Below, one piece after another: positions 53,905-64,000 of a stretch of 64,000 bases of DNA. The position numbers were made by a program, and so were the translations under genes. The stretch is taken from contig NW_026731989.1 in NCBI RefSeq assembly GCF_028476545.1, positions 186,001 to 250,000 on the forward strand, given 5' to 3'. Below the pieces are notes generated by a model. It worked only from the letters and a program-made list of their open reading frames with translations. It was not told where the DNA came from and did no database searches. Origin of the DNA: Physella acuta (Eukaryota; Mollusca; Gastropoda; Physidae). Each line of letters begins with the position of its first letter. Position 1 is the first letter of the stretch.

Positions 53905-56900
53905 ATGAGTGGCAGGAAGCCGTTCCACAGAAATGGGGCGACGCCGGAGTTTAACATCGCTCTCATTGGTGCACTGGGCGTCGGGAAATCAGGTCAGTAA
54001 ATTAGGTCAACGCTTGATCAGGACTAAATTAAAATGTTAGGTAACCCGACATGATCTAATACAATCAAGTCAAATGGTTAATTAGACCTGGTTGTTTGGT
54101 AGATTAGCAGAATAGTGGCAGCTTTAGCAGATTTGTGTCTTGTTTCAGTGTCTGGGCAGTCGGTTGTTTCCGGGTGTATTTTAGGGTGTTTCCGTAGTGC
54201 TATCAGGTATTTCCGGTTTGGCATCATTTTTTCGAATTTTTAAACTATGATTTCCGGTGCAGTATTTGAGTGTTTTCGATGGGAATATATGGGTGTGTCT
54301 TTTGTTACCTTAAAATGTTGAAGCATAAAAGTACAATAACTATTACAGACGACTGTAAAGGGTAAAGAATAGCGCCCCCCCCCTAGCACTTACCACTACA
54401 TGCTGGTTTAAAGAAAACCGTCCAGCAGTGAGAGGCTGGCCCGCTATTATGTGGTTGTGTGGTTGGCCCTACATTATGTGGTTGTGTGGTTAGCCCGCCT
54501 TATGTGGTTAAGAGCTAGGCCAGCCATTATATGTTTGTGTGGTTGGTCCGTATTTATGTGGTTGTGTGGTTAGCCCTACATCGTGTGGTTGTGTGGTTGG
54601 CCCGCCATTAAGTGGTTGTGTGGTTGGCACGTCTCTATGTGGTTGTGTGGTTGGCCCTACATCATGTGGCTGTGTAGTTGGCCCGTATTTATGTGGTTGT
54701 GTGGTTGGCCCTACATCATGTGGTTGTGTGGTTGGCCCTACATCATCTGGTTGTGTGGTTGGCCCTACATCATCTGGTTGTGTGGTTGGCCCTACATCAT
54801 CTGGCTGTGTGGTTGGCCCGCCATTAAGTGGCTGTGTGATTGGCCCACCATTAAGTGGTTGTGTGGTTGGCCCGCCATTAAGTGGCTGTGTGGTTGGCCC
54901 TACATCATGTGGTTGTGTGGTTGTCCCGCCATTAAGTGGCTGTGTGGTTGGCCCGCTATTAAGTGGCTGTGTGGTTGGCCCGCCATTAAGTGGCTGTGTG
55001 GTTGGCCCACCATTAAGTGGTTGTGTGGTTGTCCCGCCATTAAGTGGCTGTGTGGTTGGCCCGCTATTCAAACAGACGAGATGAAAATGTTATTGTTCCC
55101 TGCAAGATGCTCCCGATACCCGCCAGATGGCGCGCGGCAATTAATCCATAAAACCTGCCGTCTGCTCCGTGATGACGTGAAAACTGTACAGACCGGAAAC
55201 ACGCAGCAGACGTTGGATAGTACTGGCGTTTGTTTGAGTTGGGATGTGGTTTTTCACATTAAATTTCACACAAAATAGACACACACATAGACACAAATAA
55301 ACAAACGGAAAACAAAGTAAACAAGTTAACGTACATATACATAAAAAAATAAATATACATGCACACAAAAGAATCGAAACGAAATAAAAATAACAATTTA
55401 TCCATCCAAAAAATAACTCTTAACAAAAAGGATGTTTAACATTTAAAGCAGAACTAGAACTATAGGTAAACTATTGGTAAATACGTACTAGTTAGTTGTT
55501 TTTTTTTAAAACTAGCAATGATGTTTTCAAATTGTAATGTCCCTTTCTAATTGAAACGAGCAATGGATGTGAATTGAAAACTTTTGAAGTATGTTTCGGG
55601 AAATTTATACCCGTTTCATCATTACTTGCACGGCTTTTTGACGTGGGCCCTACAGCAGATAATTGTATTGATGCATACCTTTTGTCGAAGTCCCTTCTGA
55701 TTTAGTCGATCCGCCACTGATTCCTTCTCGTCAACATAAAAACACCTTCAGTAAAATTAAATTTTATATCTTTTTTTTAAAGCTGGTATGCGATTTTGAT
55801 GATCATTAATTTAAAGTTAATTACTTCTAATCCGTTATTTTATATTAAAGTTTTTTTTAACCAATACACAAAAGACACAATGCTAAATATCAAGGGCGTG
55901 TCCATGTTAAAAAAATACTAAAAATTAGAATTTCAATAATGTCGGTCATTTGGAGCAGTAGAAGTAGAGCCGATGTGAAATTTTTCGGTCACTACAAAAC
56001 ACATTTGAGTCCCTAGATAAAGAAAGCGTTGTAACATATAACAAAAAAAGTCTAATAATCAAGGGATTCTGATGAAGATGTGGGGTGGAAGATTTGGTGA
56101 CCTTTTTTTCTGTAGCGACTAGCTCAGTTTTGTACTGTTGTACCTTTCTTTACTTCTTGTTTTTTTTTTGTCCACTGCCACTCGGCTCGGCGTCTTACAA
56201 GAAGAGTTGCATCTCTTTAAACTGGTTTTTTTTTGCTGTATTTTTTTTATCTTTAGTGGTGTCAGGGTATCACTGCAAACAAGTAATCACTGCTGTACAG
56301 CCGTAACACCCCCTATATTACAGTTTTACACACAAACACCCCATAAGCGCACATAAATCAGATGCAAAAACCTATTTTGAGTTATTAAAATAGCCGCCTT
56401 CAATATTTGAGGCCGTTAAATCGTAATTTTCTGTTCGTAACTTGAGTCAGCTATTAGTGGAAAATAGATAAATCCACCACTACATTTAAAAATGACAGAT
56501 CTTGGTGTATTTATAGTGTACACTCATAAACGTACTTCTATACATTGTTAGATTTTGTGGTGTACATTTTTATAATGTACGTGTACACTGCTAGAACCCG
56601 TAAGTCCACATCTTTCAGTACACTATTGACACATAACCTATGTCGTGTACACATCCTTAAAATATACCATGTACAGATAAACAAATGCCGTGTACACATC
56701 CCTCAGTACATCATGTACACAAAACCCTACTTGACGTGAACACATCCCTCAGTACACCATGTACACATAACCCTACATGCCGTGTACCGACCCCTACACA
56801 TAGATCAACACAACACCCGACTCAAAACACTCACCTGACTTTTAACAGCTTTCAAAAGTTGAGTTATTTGCACCCCACTGGGCACATACCTGGCTCAGAA

Positions 56901-59900
56901 TCCCTCTAAAGATCGGCTCCTCACAGAAAAGCTGTTGAACATTTTTAACGATGTTGACATCCTACGCTTTCAAATCTTACCGGCGCTGTTGGCTAAGCTT
57001 TTGTTCATGTTTTGTTAAGACCCATAAAATCTTGCGTCCTGTTCAACTTGTTTAGGACTATTAGGACAAATAACCTCCAACCCCCTGCCAATTTAGTCCA
57101 GGATTATAGGATTATTTAACTCTCACATCTATATATATATATATATATATTTCTCTTCTTGGAGACCCTAGAAAACAAGCTGTAAGGCATAAATCAACCT
57201 CCCCCACCCCAACATAGTCTGGTGAGCTGTGGTTCACGCTAAATGTTTACAATCGTACAGCCGGGTTTAGTGACGCCTATTAGGGGCAGATAATTTAGTT
57301 TGAAACTATTTTAAACTTAGGGGAGGTAATTAAGAGAAGGCTGCTTTCACGGGGAGGGGGGGGGTGTAGGGTAGGGGTGGGGGAAAGGAGGGTTGGGGTG
57401 GGGGGTTATCGTCCTTAACGGCCTACTGATAGTGTTTTAAAGCATATATTTTCAGTGGCAGCATTGATACTGTCGAACTCACAAATTATGAATTACTGAA
57501 AAGTAGAAAATTAAACAACTAAATAGCGGCGTATGATACGCCGCGGGTCGGCTCGTTGTATTTAATTCTATTACTTTTTTCGGACTATTAGGACAAATAA
57601 TCTTTAACGTGGTATGTCCTATTTATTGATGGTTTACCATCGCAATTGCTCTATTTGCTTAGGACCTATTAATGTTCATGACCTAACCAGAATTATGTAT
57701 CTGTGTTTACAATTGCCATAACAACAAACACGGGAATTACGTCTATTGTATTCTTGTGCTTTGATATTGTTTATCTCTATCTATTATTAGCAACACTGTA
57801 ACTGCGGGGCAGCTATGATACTTCAAATCAACACAAAAATGAATCGGGTCTTTCCGCCAATCCCCGACAATGATAACAGATAAGAAGACGCGTCAAGCTT
57901 GAGTCGGGAGATAAGGCTGAATGGGGTCTATTTGGGCCCGTTACCTGCGTCATTTGCGCTCTTCCTGCCAGCCTGGTGCCGCCCCTGCCTGCCTGTGGCT
58001 GTCGACAGGCTGTGTGGATTACTGCTGTTTGCTTTACAAATAGCTGAGGGGACGAAAACACGCTGGGGAAACAAAACACCTTACATGTGCCGTGTAGGCA
58101 AGTCATTTCCAGGGAAATTTGAGGTAGATCCGGCAGGCCCTACAGCAACAAGTCTCCCCGTGGTCATGTGACTGACACACGTGACAAGGTTTACCGAGAA
58201 TCGTAATCAAACAGGAACATTTGGTTCACATCTAATTGGTTCAAATCTTATTTTATCTGTTGCCACTTTACGGGGCATGAGATAACGGAAGGTGGGAATC
58301 TGTAATGTAATCCGCTCGGTAGTGTGTCAGTCAGCCATTGCCCTACTTCTCTCCTTCACTGATTGGAATAGGCACTCGGACTCAGTGAGATGAGGACATA
58401 AAATTAAAGGCAGTCTCAGAGCTGACGCCTAAAGACCGACATTATGTGGGTCCGAATTAATTAATGTGGTGGTTAATAATTAATTAATTAGATGGCTAAT
58501 AATCAATTATGAGCTGGTTCCTAATTAATTAATTTAATGGTTCTTAATTAATTAGTTTGGTTGTTGCTAATTAATTAATGTAGCGGACCCTAATGATAAA
58601 TTTGGTGTTTCACAATTAAAATAAATTTGTGGTTATTAATTAGTCAATTTGGTGGTTCCTAATTAATTAATGTATCGGATCCTAATTAAAGTGTGGTAGA
58701 TCCTCTTATATTAAGGCAGCGGATCTTAATAATACATTTGGTGGTTCTTAGTTAATTAATCTTGTGCTTCGTTATTAATTGACTGGTAAGTCCTAAATCC
58801 AGTAAATTATCTCTAAAACTTTAAAGACTATTCTTTGAACTCATCCTAGGAAACAAGGCCGTTCAAACCCTCAGAATGTATGTAGACAAAGAGTGGCGCT
58901 ACACTTTACGAGCTATCCAATTAGTCTTCTTTTGAAGTTAACAAATTAGCGATGATCTAGGTTACGATTAGCCCAGCTCCACATCTGGGCAAATCTCTGT
59001 GGTCACACATGGCAGAAGTGTTCTGGTTCCCGACTCTCAAAGACGTAGTGACATGCAAACATTTTCTCAATGTTATTACACAAAATGTCATTTAAAAAAA
59101 ACCCCGGGTAATGTTGATTGTTATACGATACGAGCGATGCTTAATGTCCCATCTTATCTTAAAGTAGGTCATTACCATCCATCTTGTGACGTCAACATCA
59201 GGTGATTGGCCAGGAGCACGTGCAGAAGCTCACGAGCTTTGACTGCTCAGCTTTAATCACACCTTGAAATTATTTTTATTTGAACGAAAAATATCTTAGA
59301 TAGTTTAAAAAAAAATATCACTGAACTTGATGTATGTAAATGGTTTTAAAAATAATTTGAAATTTATTATAATAGTGTTTGGCTTTATATAACACTAGCT
59401 TGATACAACTCAGAAATTAGACAGGCTACGCTACCTGATAGGAAAAGGTGAAAACTACTTGGATAGAACGTGTGGATTAACGAAGAACAGTCTATGGAGG
59501 GGTAAAGTACAAAGTGGATGTGTGGGAAGATGCGTCACGTGACGGCAGAAAGGGTAGGGATTCGAACCAGGCTACATCAATAGAGTTAGGTTACACTCTC
59601 ACCAAAACAAAATATTGTTAAAGATAGGCGTAGGACATTATCCGCCCCCCCCCCTCCAGTCAATTATCTATAGACAGTCCCCCCACGTCATGGCCTCCGC
59701 ACCCCCCTCCCAGCAATTACCCCAAGCCAATTACTTCCCTGTCAAATTACCCCCCTCCCCCCACCAGCCCCCCCCCAAAAAAAACAAACAAACAAACAAA
59801 AAAACAACAACTGCAATATAACATTACCCCCGGTCTATTACCCGCTTCCGTACTTTAAGAGATAAACATGCTGTAAGTGTAGCTTAACATCTCTGTATAA

Positions 59901-62900
59901 AACATGCTTCACGGTATTCATGCTGGAATAGATGTAAGCTACCGAACGTTCCAGAAACATCGATTTTATTTTAAAACTTGTTGATAAAAGGTTTGAAATG
60001 AAACTGTCTACAGTAAGTGTTAGGTTACAATAGATTTGACTGAAAGACAAGCAGGTATTTTCCCCAGGGTGTGTTCTCAACACGCGAACTTATTGTTTGA
60101 TTTGGCCAAGTTCCAGTCGTAACGAAAAACATTGTTGAACCACTTTAAACCTATCTTGTAGCTTCGTATAACCGTCTTTCGCTCCTTCGACACAGCTTAA
60201 AACCCCAGATGAAAAACATAAAGATACAACGCTGCAATAGTTCTTTTTTATGATTTAAACTTCTTTGTGTAATATCATCTTCTTTTTACTTTCTCGTATA
60301 TACGAAGTATAGAGAAAGTTGTAATCGTGCAAAAAAAAAAATCGAGATTTTTACAAATCTCGACGTTTTACACCTCACTGATACGGAAAAACATAATTTT
60401 GCAATCTTGTCCGTATGTCTGTGTGTCTGTCTGTGTGTCTGTCTGTCTGTCTGTCCGTGTGTAAACACGATAACTTGAGTACCGTTACAGCTAGGTTGAT
60501 GAAATTTCATATATAAGTATTTTATCAAAATCGTAGATCCGTATCAACTTTTTAGCGATTTCCGATAACCGGAAGTGGTACTTTTCCTACTTTGAATTTT
60601 TCAAAAGCCTATAACTTGAGTACTATTTCAGATAGATAAACGAAATTTCACATGAAAGTAAAAGATCTAATTCTCTACCATCTGTTAAATTTTGAGTAAT
60701 TTCCGTTGACTGGAAGTAGTAATTTACGCTACTTCCGATTTCTCAAAAAACTAATGTAAATTTTAAAAGTACTAATAATATTGCGCACTATTATGCGCTT
60801 TTTTATTTGGCGTTCACTTGGTGTGCAATTAATTTGTCTACTAGATTTTATTATATTTTTAAAACTTTAAGTATTTAAAATGGATTAAAAATCATGTCTA
60901 TAGCCCGAGTTCCCATCCCCTGTTATTTTACATAAGAATATTCGAGAAAGTTTAGGGGAGATCACTCCCGGTTTATTCCGTTCGTGATCAAGACACATAA
61001 AGCAGATACAGTAGAGTTCATTTGTTTTAATGATCTCAACATTCAGGGGGTAGTGTCGCCAGTACTATGCCCGGCCGCATTGATTTCCCTAATGTGAGAT
61101 GGGTACCAATTACAGCTAGGTGGACTCAGACGTCAGTAGGTCTCGATGCCGGGATCCGAACTCGATACCCTAGTGTTATCATTCGTAAGCACTACCATGC
61201 GACCATTGTGTACTATACTGCCGATGTAATTATAGCACTCTGTTAAAAGCACAAACAGATATGGGATGTAACTTGTATGTCTCGAGAAAAAAAAATGTGT
61301 TTTACATCACGAGGTTGTTTAAACTTAACATGTACTACAGCCATTAGGCGAATATAGGGCGGCTATTTTTAGCAACAACCGAGAGCGGATGTGAGTTGAA
61401 ATGTTTCAAATAAAAACCGGAAGTAGCAAAAGATGATATAACCCTTTTGTTACAGCTCGCACCCCGAGACCCCCGCCGTGCCTTACCTTTTGTAACCCAA
61501 GTCTGCGATACCTGAGTTCTGTAGCAGACGCCAGTCTACTGCAGGCGTTTCTGCTCTCTCTCCCGTAGCTGACGCTCATCATAACATAATCATAGCAGCA
61601 GCCGTGAGCGGGATCTAGGTCACACCGACGTGTCTACACATTTAATCAACAACACTGCTCACCCCCAAAAAATCTAGCACGCCTAAATCATACCCAAAGA
61701 ACCGTATACAAAAAATATATAATAAATCTCAAAGGATGGTCATGAATGATATGGCACTTTAACACAATGCGCAATAGACCAGGCCCATTCAAATCAGAAG
61801 GGGCCAATGAGTACTGCAGACACTCTACAAAGCCACTGAGTACTATAGACACTCTACAAAGGACATCGGGTACTGTAGACACTATAAAACCACTACAGTA
61901 GACACTCTACAAATGACATCGAGTACTGTAGACACTCTACAAATGACATCGAGTACTGTAGACACTATAAAACCACTACAGTAGACACTCTACAAATGAC
62001 ATCGAGTACTGTAGACACTCTACAAATGACATCGAGTACTGTAGACACTATAAAACCACTACAGTAGACACTCTACAAATGACATCGAGTACTGTAGACA
62101 CTCTACAAATGACATCGAGTACTGTAGACACTATAAAACCACTACAGTAGACACTCTACAAATGACATCGAGTACTGTAGACACTCTATAAAACCACTAC
62201 AGTAGACACTCTACAAAGTCACTGAGTAGACACTATAAAACCACTACAGTAGACACTCTACAAATGACATCGAGTACTGTAGACACTCTATAAAACCACT
62301 ACAGTAGACCCTCTACAAATGACATCGAGTACTGTAGACACTATAAAACCACTACAGTAGACACTCTACAAAGCCGTCCTATCAATCAGATTACTCGTGC
62401 TAGCGCGTGCTTAAGGAAAACATGTGTAGTGGTGGGGGCTGGTTGTCAGGTCCCTGTGTCTCAGTTTACACAAGAAAAACATCTTGAGGAGGGGGGGGAG
62501 TGATGTTGGGGAGGGGGGGGGGGGTGGATGGATTCGGCAAGGCAACAGAATTAGAAACATTTTAAAAAGTGTATCAGAGGATGTGTATAGTGGATATTGT
62601 AAAAGTTGTAGTCAAAGGTTTATACGCGAAGTTGTAAATGTTGCTGTTAAATGTTTATCAGGGAATCTGTAAAGGTTGTTTTCATAGGTGTAAAGAGGAG
62701 GTTGTAACTGTTGTTATGGGTTAATTAGTTAATTGGGGAGGTTTTGTGTGTTGTTATCTTAGGTTTGTTGTGTCTGGTTTTCTCTAGCCTCTAGACATAT
62801 TTTATGTTTGTTTCGTTTGTTTTCCCTAACTTTTATACATATTTTATGTTTGTTTCGTTTGTTTTCCTTAAGTTCTAAACATATTTTATGTTTGTTTCGT

Positions 62901-63325
62901 TTGTTTTCCCTAACTTTTATACATATTTTATGTTTGTTTCGTTTGTTTTCCTTAAGTTCTAAACATATTTTATGTTTGTTTCGTTTGTTTTCCCTAACTT
63001 TTATACATATTTTATGTTTGTTTCGTTTGTTTTCCTTAAGTTCTAAACATATTTTATGTTTGTTTTCCCAAACGTCGACACATATTGTATGTTTGTGTTC
63101 CCTAACACCTGAACATACTCTATGTTCGTGTTCCCTAACACCTGAACATACTCTATGTTCGTGTTCCCTAACACCTGAACATACTCTATGTTCGTGTTCC
63201 CTAACACCTGAACATACTCTATGTTCGTGTTCCCTAACACCTGAACATCTATGCTCTCACTTTTCCAGCTCTGACGGTCAAGTACATCACGAGGAGGTTC
63301 ATCATGGAATACGATCCTGATTTAG
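53905..63325 (+). CDS. RASL12/RERG-like small GTPase, first two coding exons (3'-truncated by window)
   Basis: Exon 1 53905-53992 (ATG at 53905) and exon 2 63269-63325, joined in phase 1 across a 9.3-kb GT-AG intron (both donors are G|GTCAGT). They encode 48 residues. Residues 22-29, GALGVGKS, form the P-loop (GxxxxGKS) that binds GTP phosphates. ALTVKYITRRFIMEYDPDL follows and leads into switch I; SALTVK and EYDP closely match human RASL12 (KSALTVKFLTKRFISEYDP) and RERG. Family knowledge: Ras-related GTPases without a C-terminal lipid motif, mostly growth-restraining or poorly known. The remaining G-domain exons lie beyond 64000. The residue after the P-loop glycine-valine is as in RERG. Confident as a Ras-family gene, less so on which subfamily. 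Confidence 0.85.
54450..55073. repeat. 27-bp minisatellite in the Ras-like intron, ~23 copies
   Basis: The unit is GTGGTTGGCCCGCCATTAAG plus TGGTTGT, with CTACATCATG variants. Its length is a multiple of three, so both strands stay open (for example TTQPLNGGP repeats); not a gene. It starts about 460 bp after exon 1. Confidence 0.92.
55080..56550. other. Intron sequence, nothing recognised
   Basis: AT-rich unique sequence with homopolymer T runs. No repeat or coding signal that I can support. Confidence 0.5.
56560..56790. repeat. ~45-bp degenerate repeat, about 5 units
   Basis: CCGTGTACACATCC...CAGTACACCATGTACA units recur imperfectly. GTGTAC and GTACAC are mutually inverted, so each unit can form a small hairpin. 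Confidence 0.6.
57126..57150. repeat. (AT)n microsatellite
   Basis: About 12 AT dinucleotides inside the Ras-like intron. Confidence 0.85.
57350..57410 (+). other. G-rich tract with quadruplex potential
   Basis: Several runs of three or more G separated by short spacers on the plus strand (transcript strand of the Ras-like gene). Confidence 0.6.
58440..58790. repeat. AT-rich degenerate repeat built on TTAATTAATTAA
   Basis: About ten units of roughly 30 bp of the form CTAATTAATTAATGTGGTGG with GGATCCTAATT variants. TTAATTAA is palindromic. The flanks (57430-58430 and 58800-59630) show no gene. Confidence 0.7.
59643..59815. repeat. C-rich then A-rich low-complexity tract
   Basis: Runs of C (up to about 11) spread over 59643-59778, followed by an AAAC-rich stretch. 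The C runs give quadruplex potential on the minus strand. Confidence 0.75.
60283..60977. mobile_element. Dispersed ~0.7-kb hairpin element, copy in the Ras-like intron
   Basis: An uninterrupted copy. The left end TTTTACTTTCTCGTATATACG with its GAGAAAGT partner, the CGAGATTT-TTAC-AAATCTCG hairpin, (GTCT)n, two internal modules and the right end CGAGAAAGTTTAGGGGAGAT are all present. It is nearly identical to copy A (1979) over hundreds of bases and less similar to the intron 4 copies, so A and this copy form one younger subfamily. Confidence 0.8.
61141..61212 (-). mobile_element. tRNA-derived SINE-like remnant
   Basis: On the minus strand, TGGTCGCATGG resembles a Pol III A box and AGTTCGGATCC a B box, 34 nt apart. 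The stems do not form a full cloverleaf, so it is a tRNA-related SINE head or tRNA pseudogene. Similar-looking sequence may extend down to about 61045. Confidence 0.4.
61800..62375. repeat. Higher-order minisatellite (30 + 53 bp = 83-bp dimer)
   Basis: The short unit is CGAGTACTGTAGACACTCTA plus CAAATGACAT; the long unit adds TATAAAACCACTACAGTAGA. The 83-bp pair is repeated about four times, then disordered. CTACAGTAG and TACTGTAG give inverted symmetry inside each unit. Confidence 0.9.
62490..62525 (+). other. G-rich tract
   Basis: Two long G runs (about 9 and 12) with a short spacer; quadruplex potential on the transcript strand. Confidence 0.6.
62785..63060. repeat. 84-bp dimeric minisatellite upstream of Ras-like exon 2
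   Basis: 42-bp units with CATATTTTATGTTTGTTTCG alternate two endings, CCCTAACTTTTATA and CTTAAGTTCTAAA, giving an 84-bp dimer repeated about three times. T-rich on the transcript strand. Confidence 0.9.
63105..63245. repeat. 33-bp minisatellite adjoining the Ras-like exon 2 acceptor
   Basis: About four to five units of ACCTGAACATACTCTATG plus TTCGTGTTCCCTAAC run to within 25 bp of the acceptor CTTTTCCAG (63268). Each unit has a branch-point consensus CCCTAAC and no AG. Confidence 0.93.
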
Positions 63326-64000
63326 GTCAGTCACGTGACAGTTTCTACTAGCCTTGCCACATGGTTTGTTGTATAGACAAAACAAATCAGCATTTAACAA
63401 CAACATTAGCAAAATAATAGTTAAACTAAGTTAAACCCGGCAGACAGATTATATCACTTTAAACACATCAAGTTAAACAACTACGTTCAGCAGTTCTACA
63501 AGTGACGTATAATCTCTTTATTACAATAAATTTGAAACAAAAGTTTCGATAACAACTAATATAGTGTTTTTATCGACCTTTTAACTAGCATAACAGGTGA
63601 ATGATAGGTTTTAGAAAGCCATGTTAGTTTATATGTGTTATCCTTTAGCCACGTGAGCGGAAGTTGAAGTCACGTGATTTTCGCGCGTGCAGGAAATATG
63701 ATTACTTAAAGAAAAGTTAAACTAACAGTAAATTGAATAAATAATGGAAGAAAAAAAAACAGCAATTAATCATCACTTTGTTGAATATCAAAACATGTCA
63801 AAGAATATAATCAAATATATTATTTTCTTATCCAGCTTTTATTTTTTTTTATGTACAAAATATTTAAAAAAAATGATAATTGGGTGAATTAATTAAAGAA
63901 AAATTGACATTTTACGAAGATCATAAACTTAAGTTCTCACAAAGAGTACTTGCGAAATTTGAAAGATTGTCAAATTTTTAAATTCTTAAATCATTGCGCT
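63326..64000. other. Start of Ras-like intron 2, nothing recognised
   Basis: AT-rich sequence to the window end; no repeat array and no further exon that I can support. Confidence 0.55.

Noticed and set aside
54508-55278. Frames of 180-230 codons on both strands (TTQPLNGGP, WLCGWPAIK)
   Set aside because: A 27-bp minisatellite in the Ras-like intron; codon use follows the repeat and no start context or domain is seen.
57828-58171. Two ~90-codon frames on opposite strands
   Set aside because: No recognisable domain or splice context; each overlaps the other and both are within the size expected by chance.
59540-59590. GGGATTCGAACC on the plus strand (inverse of a tRNA T loop)
   Set aside because: The surrounding stem does not pair and no A box lies at the right distance.
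62808-63320. 170-codon frame overlapping Ras-like exon 2
   Set aside because: It is built of the 42- and 33-bp repeats and reads exon 2 in a different frame from the GTPase.

Overview
The window is nuclear DNA of an invertebrate animal. The evidence is genes split into many small GT-AG exons, a eukaryotic tRNA gene with internal A and B boxes, abundant minisatellites and dispersed non-coding repeats. A lophotrochozoan, probably a gastropod mollusc, is my best guess, but nothing in the window proves the taxon.

About 1-44.6 kb is a head-to-tail tandem array of four genes for a membrane-anchored copper amine oxidase (TPQ enzyme, AOC1/AOC3 family). Gene 1 (409-6903) lacks its 5' exons because the window starts inside it. 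Genes 2 (8412-22798), 3 (24302-34014) and 4 (35406-44556) are complete, each with 11 coding exons and identical intron phases, coding for about 821, 821 and 818 residues. Reading frames are open across every junction. The cofactor tyrosine, three copper histidines and catalytic aspartate are kept in every copy. Exons are nearly identical, while gene size varies from about 9.2 to 14.4 kb because intronic minisatellites differ in copy number. Gene 1 is the most diverged copy and differs at an active-site channel position.

The arrays show a polarity. Those that start at 5' splice sites (introns 5 and 10) are built of donor-like AG|GT units. Arrays that run up to 3' splice sites (intron 2; intron 7 of gene 1; and intron 1 of the unrelated Ras-like gene) are built of branch-point/pyrimidine units that contain almost no AG. 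This is the most unusual feature of the window. The intron 1 arrays of the amine oxidase genes do not follow the rule.

About 44.6-53.8 kb is intergenic. It holds a tRNA-Gly(UCC) gene, a 16-bp minisatellite, a GC-rich exon-like island and a 2-kb satellite that changes from a 50-bp to an 88-bp unit. About 53.8-64 kb holds the first two coding exons of a RASL12/RERG-like small GTPase separated by a 9.3-kb intron full of tandem repeats. That intron also carries one of five copies of a roughly 0.7-kb hairpin-bearing dispersed element; the other four lie in amine oxidase introns.

The amine oxidases would act as type II membrane or surface enzymes that deaminate primary amines to aldehyde, ammonia and H2O2. 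Their shared promoter-like upstream sequence suggests common regulation, except that gene 2 has a damaged TATA motif. The Ras-like gene is unrelated in function.
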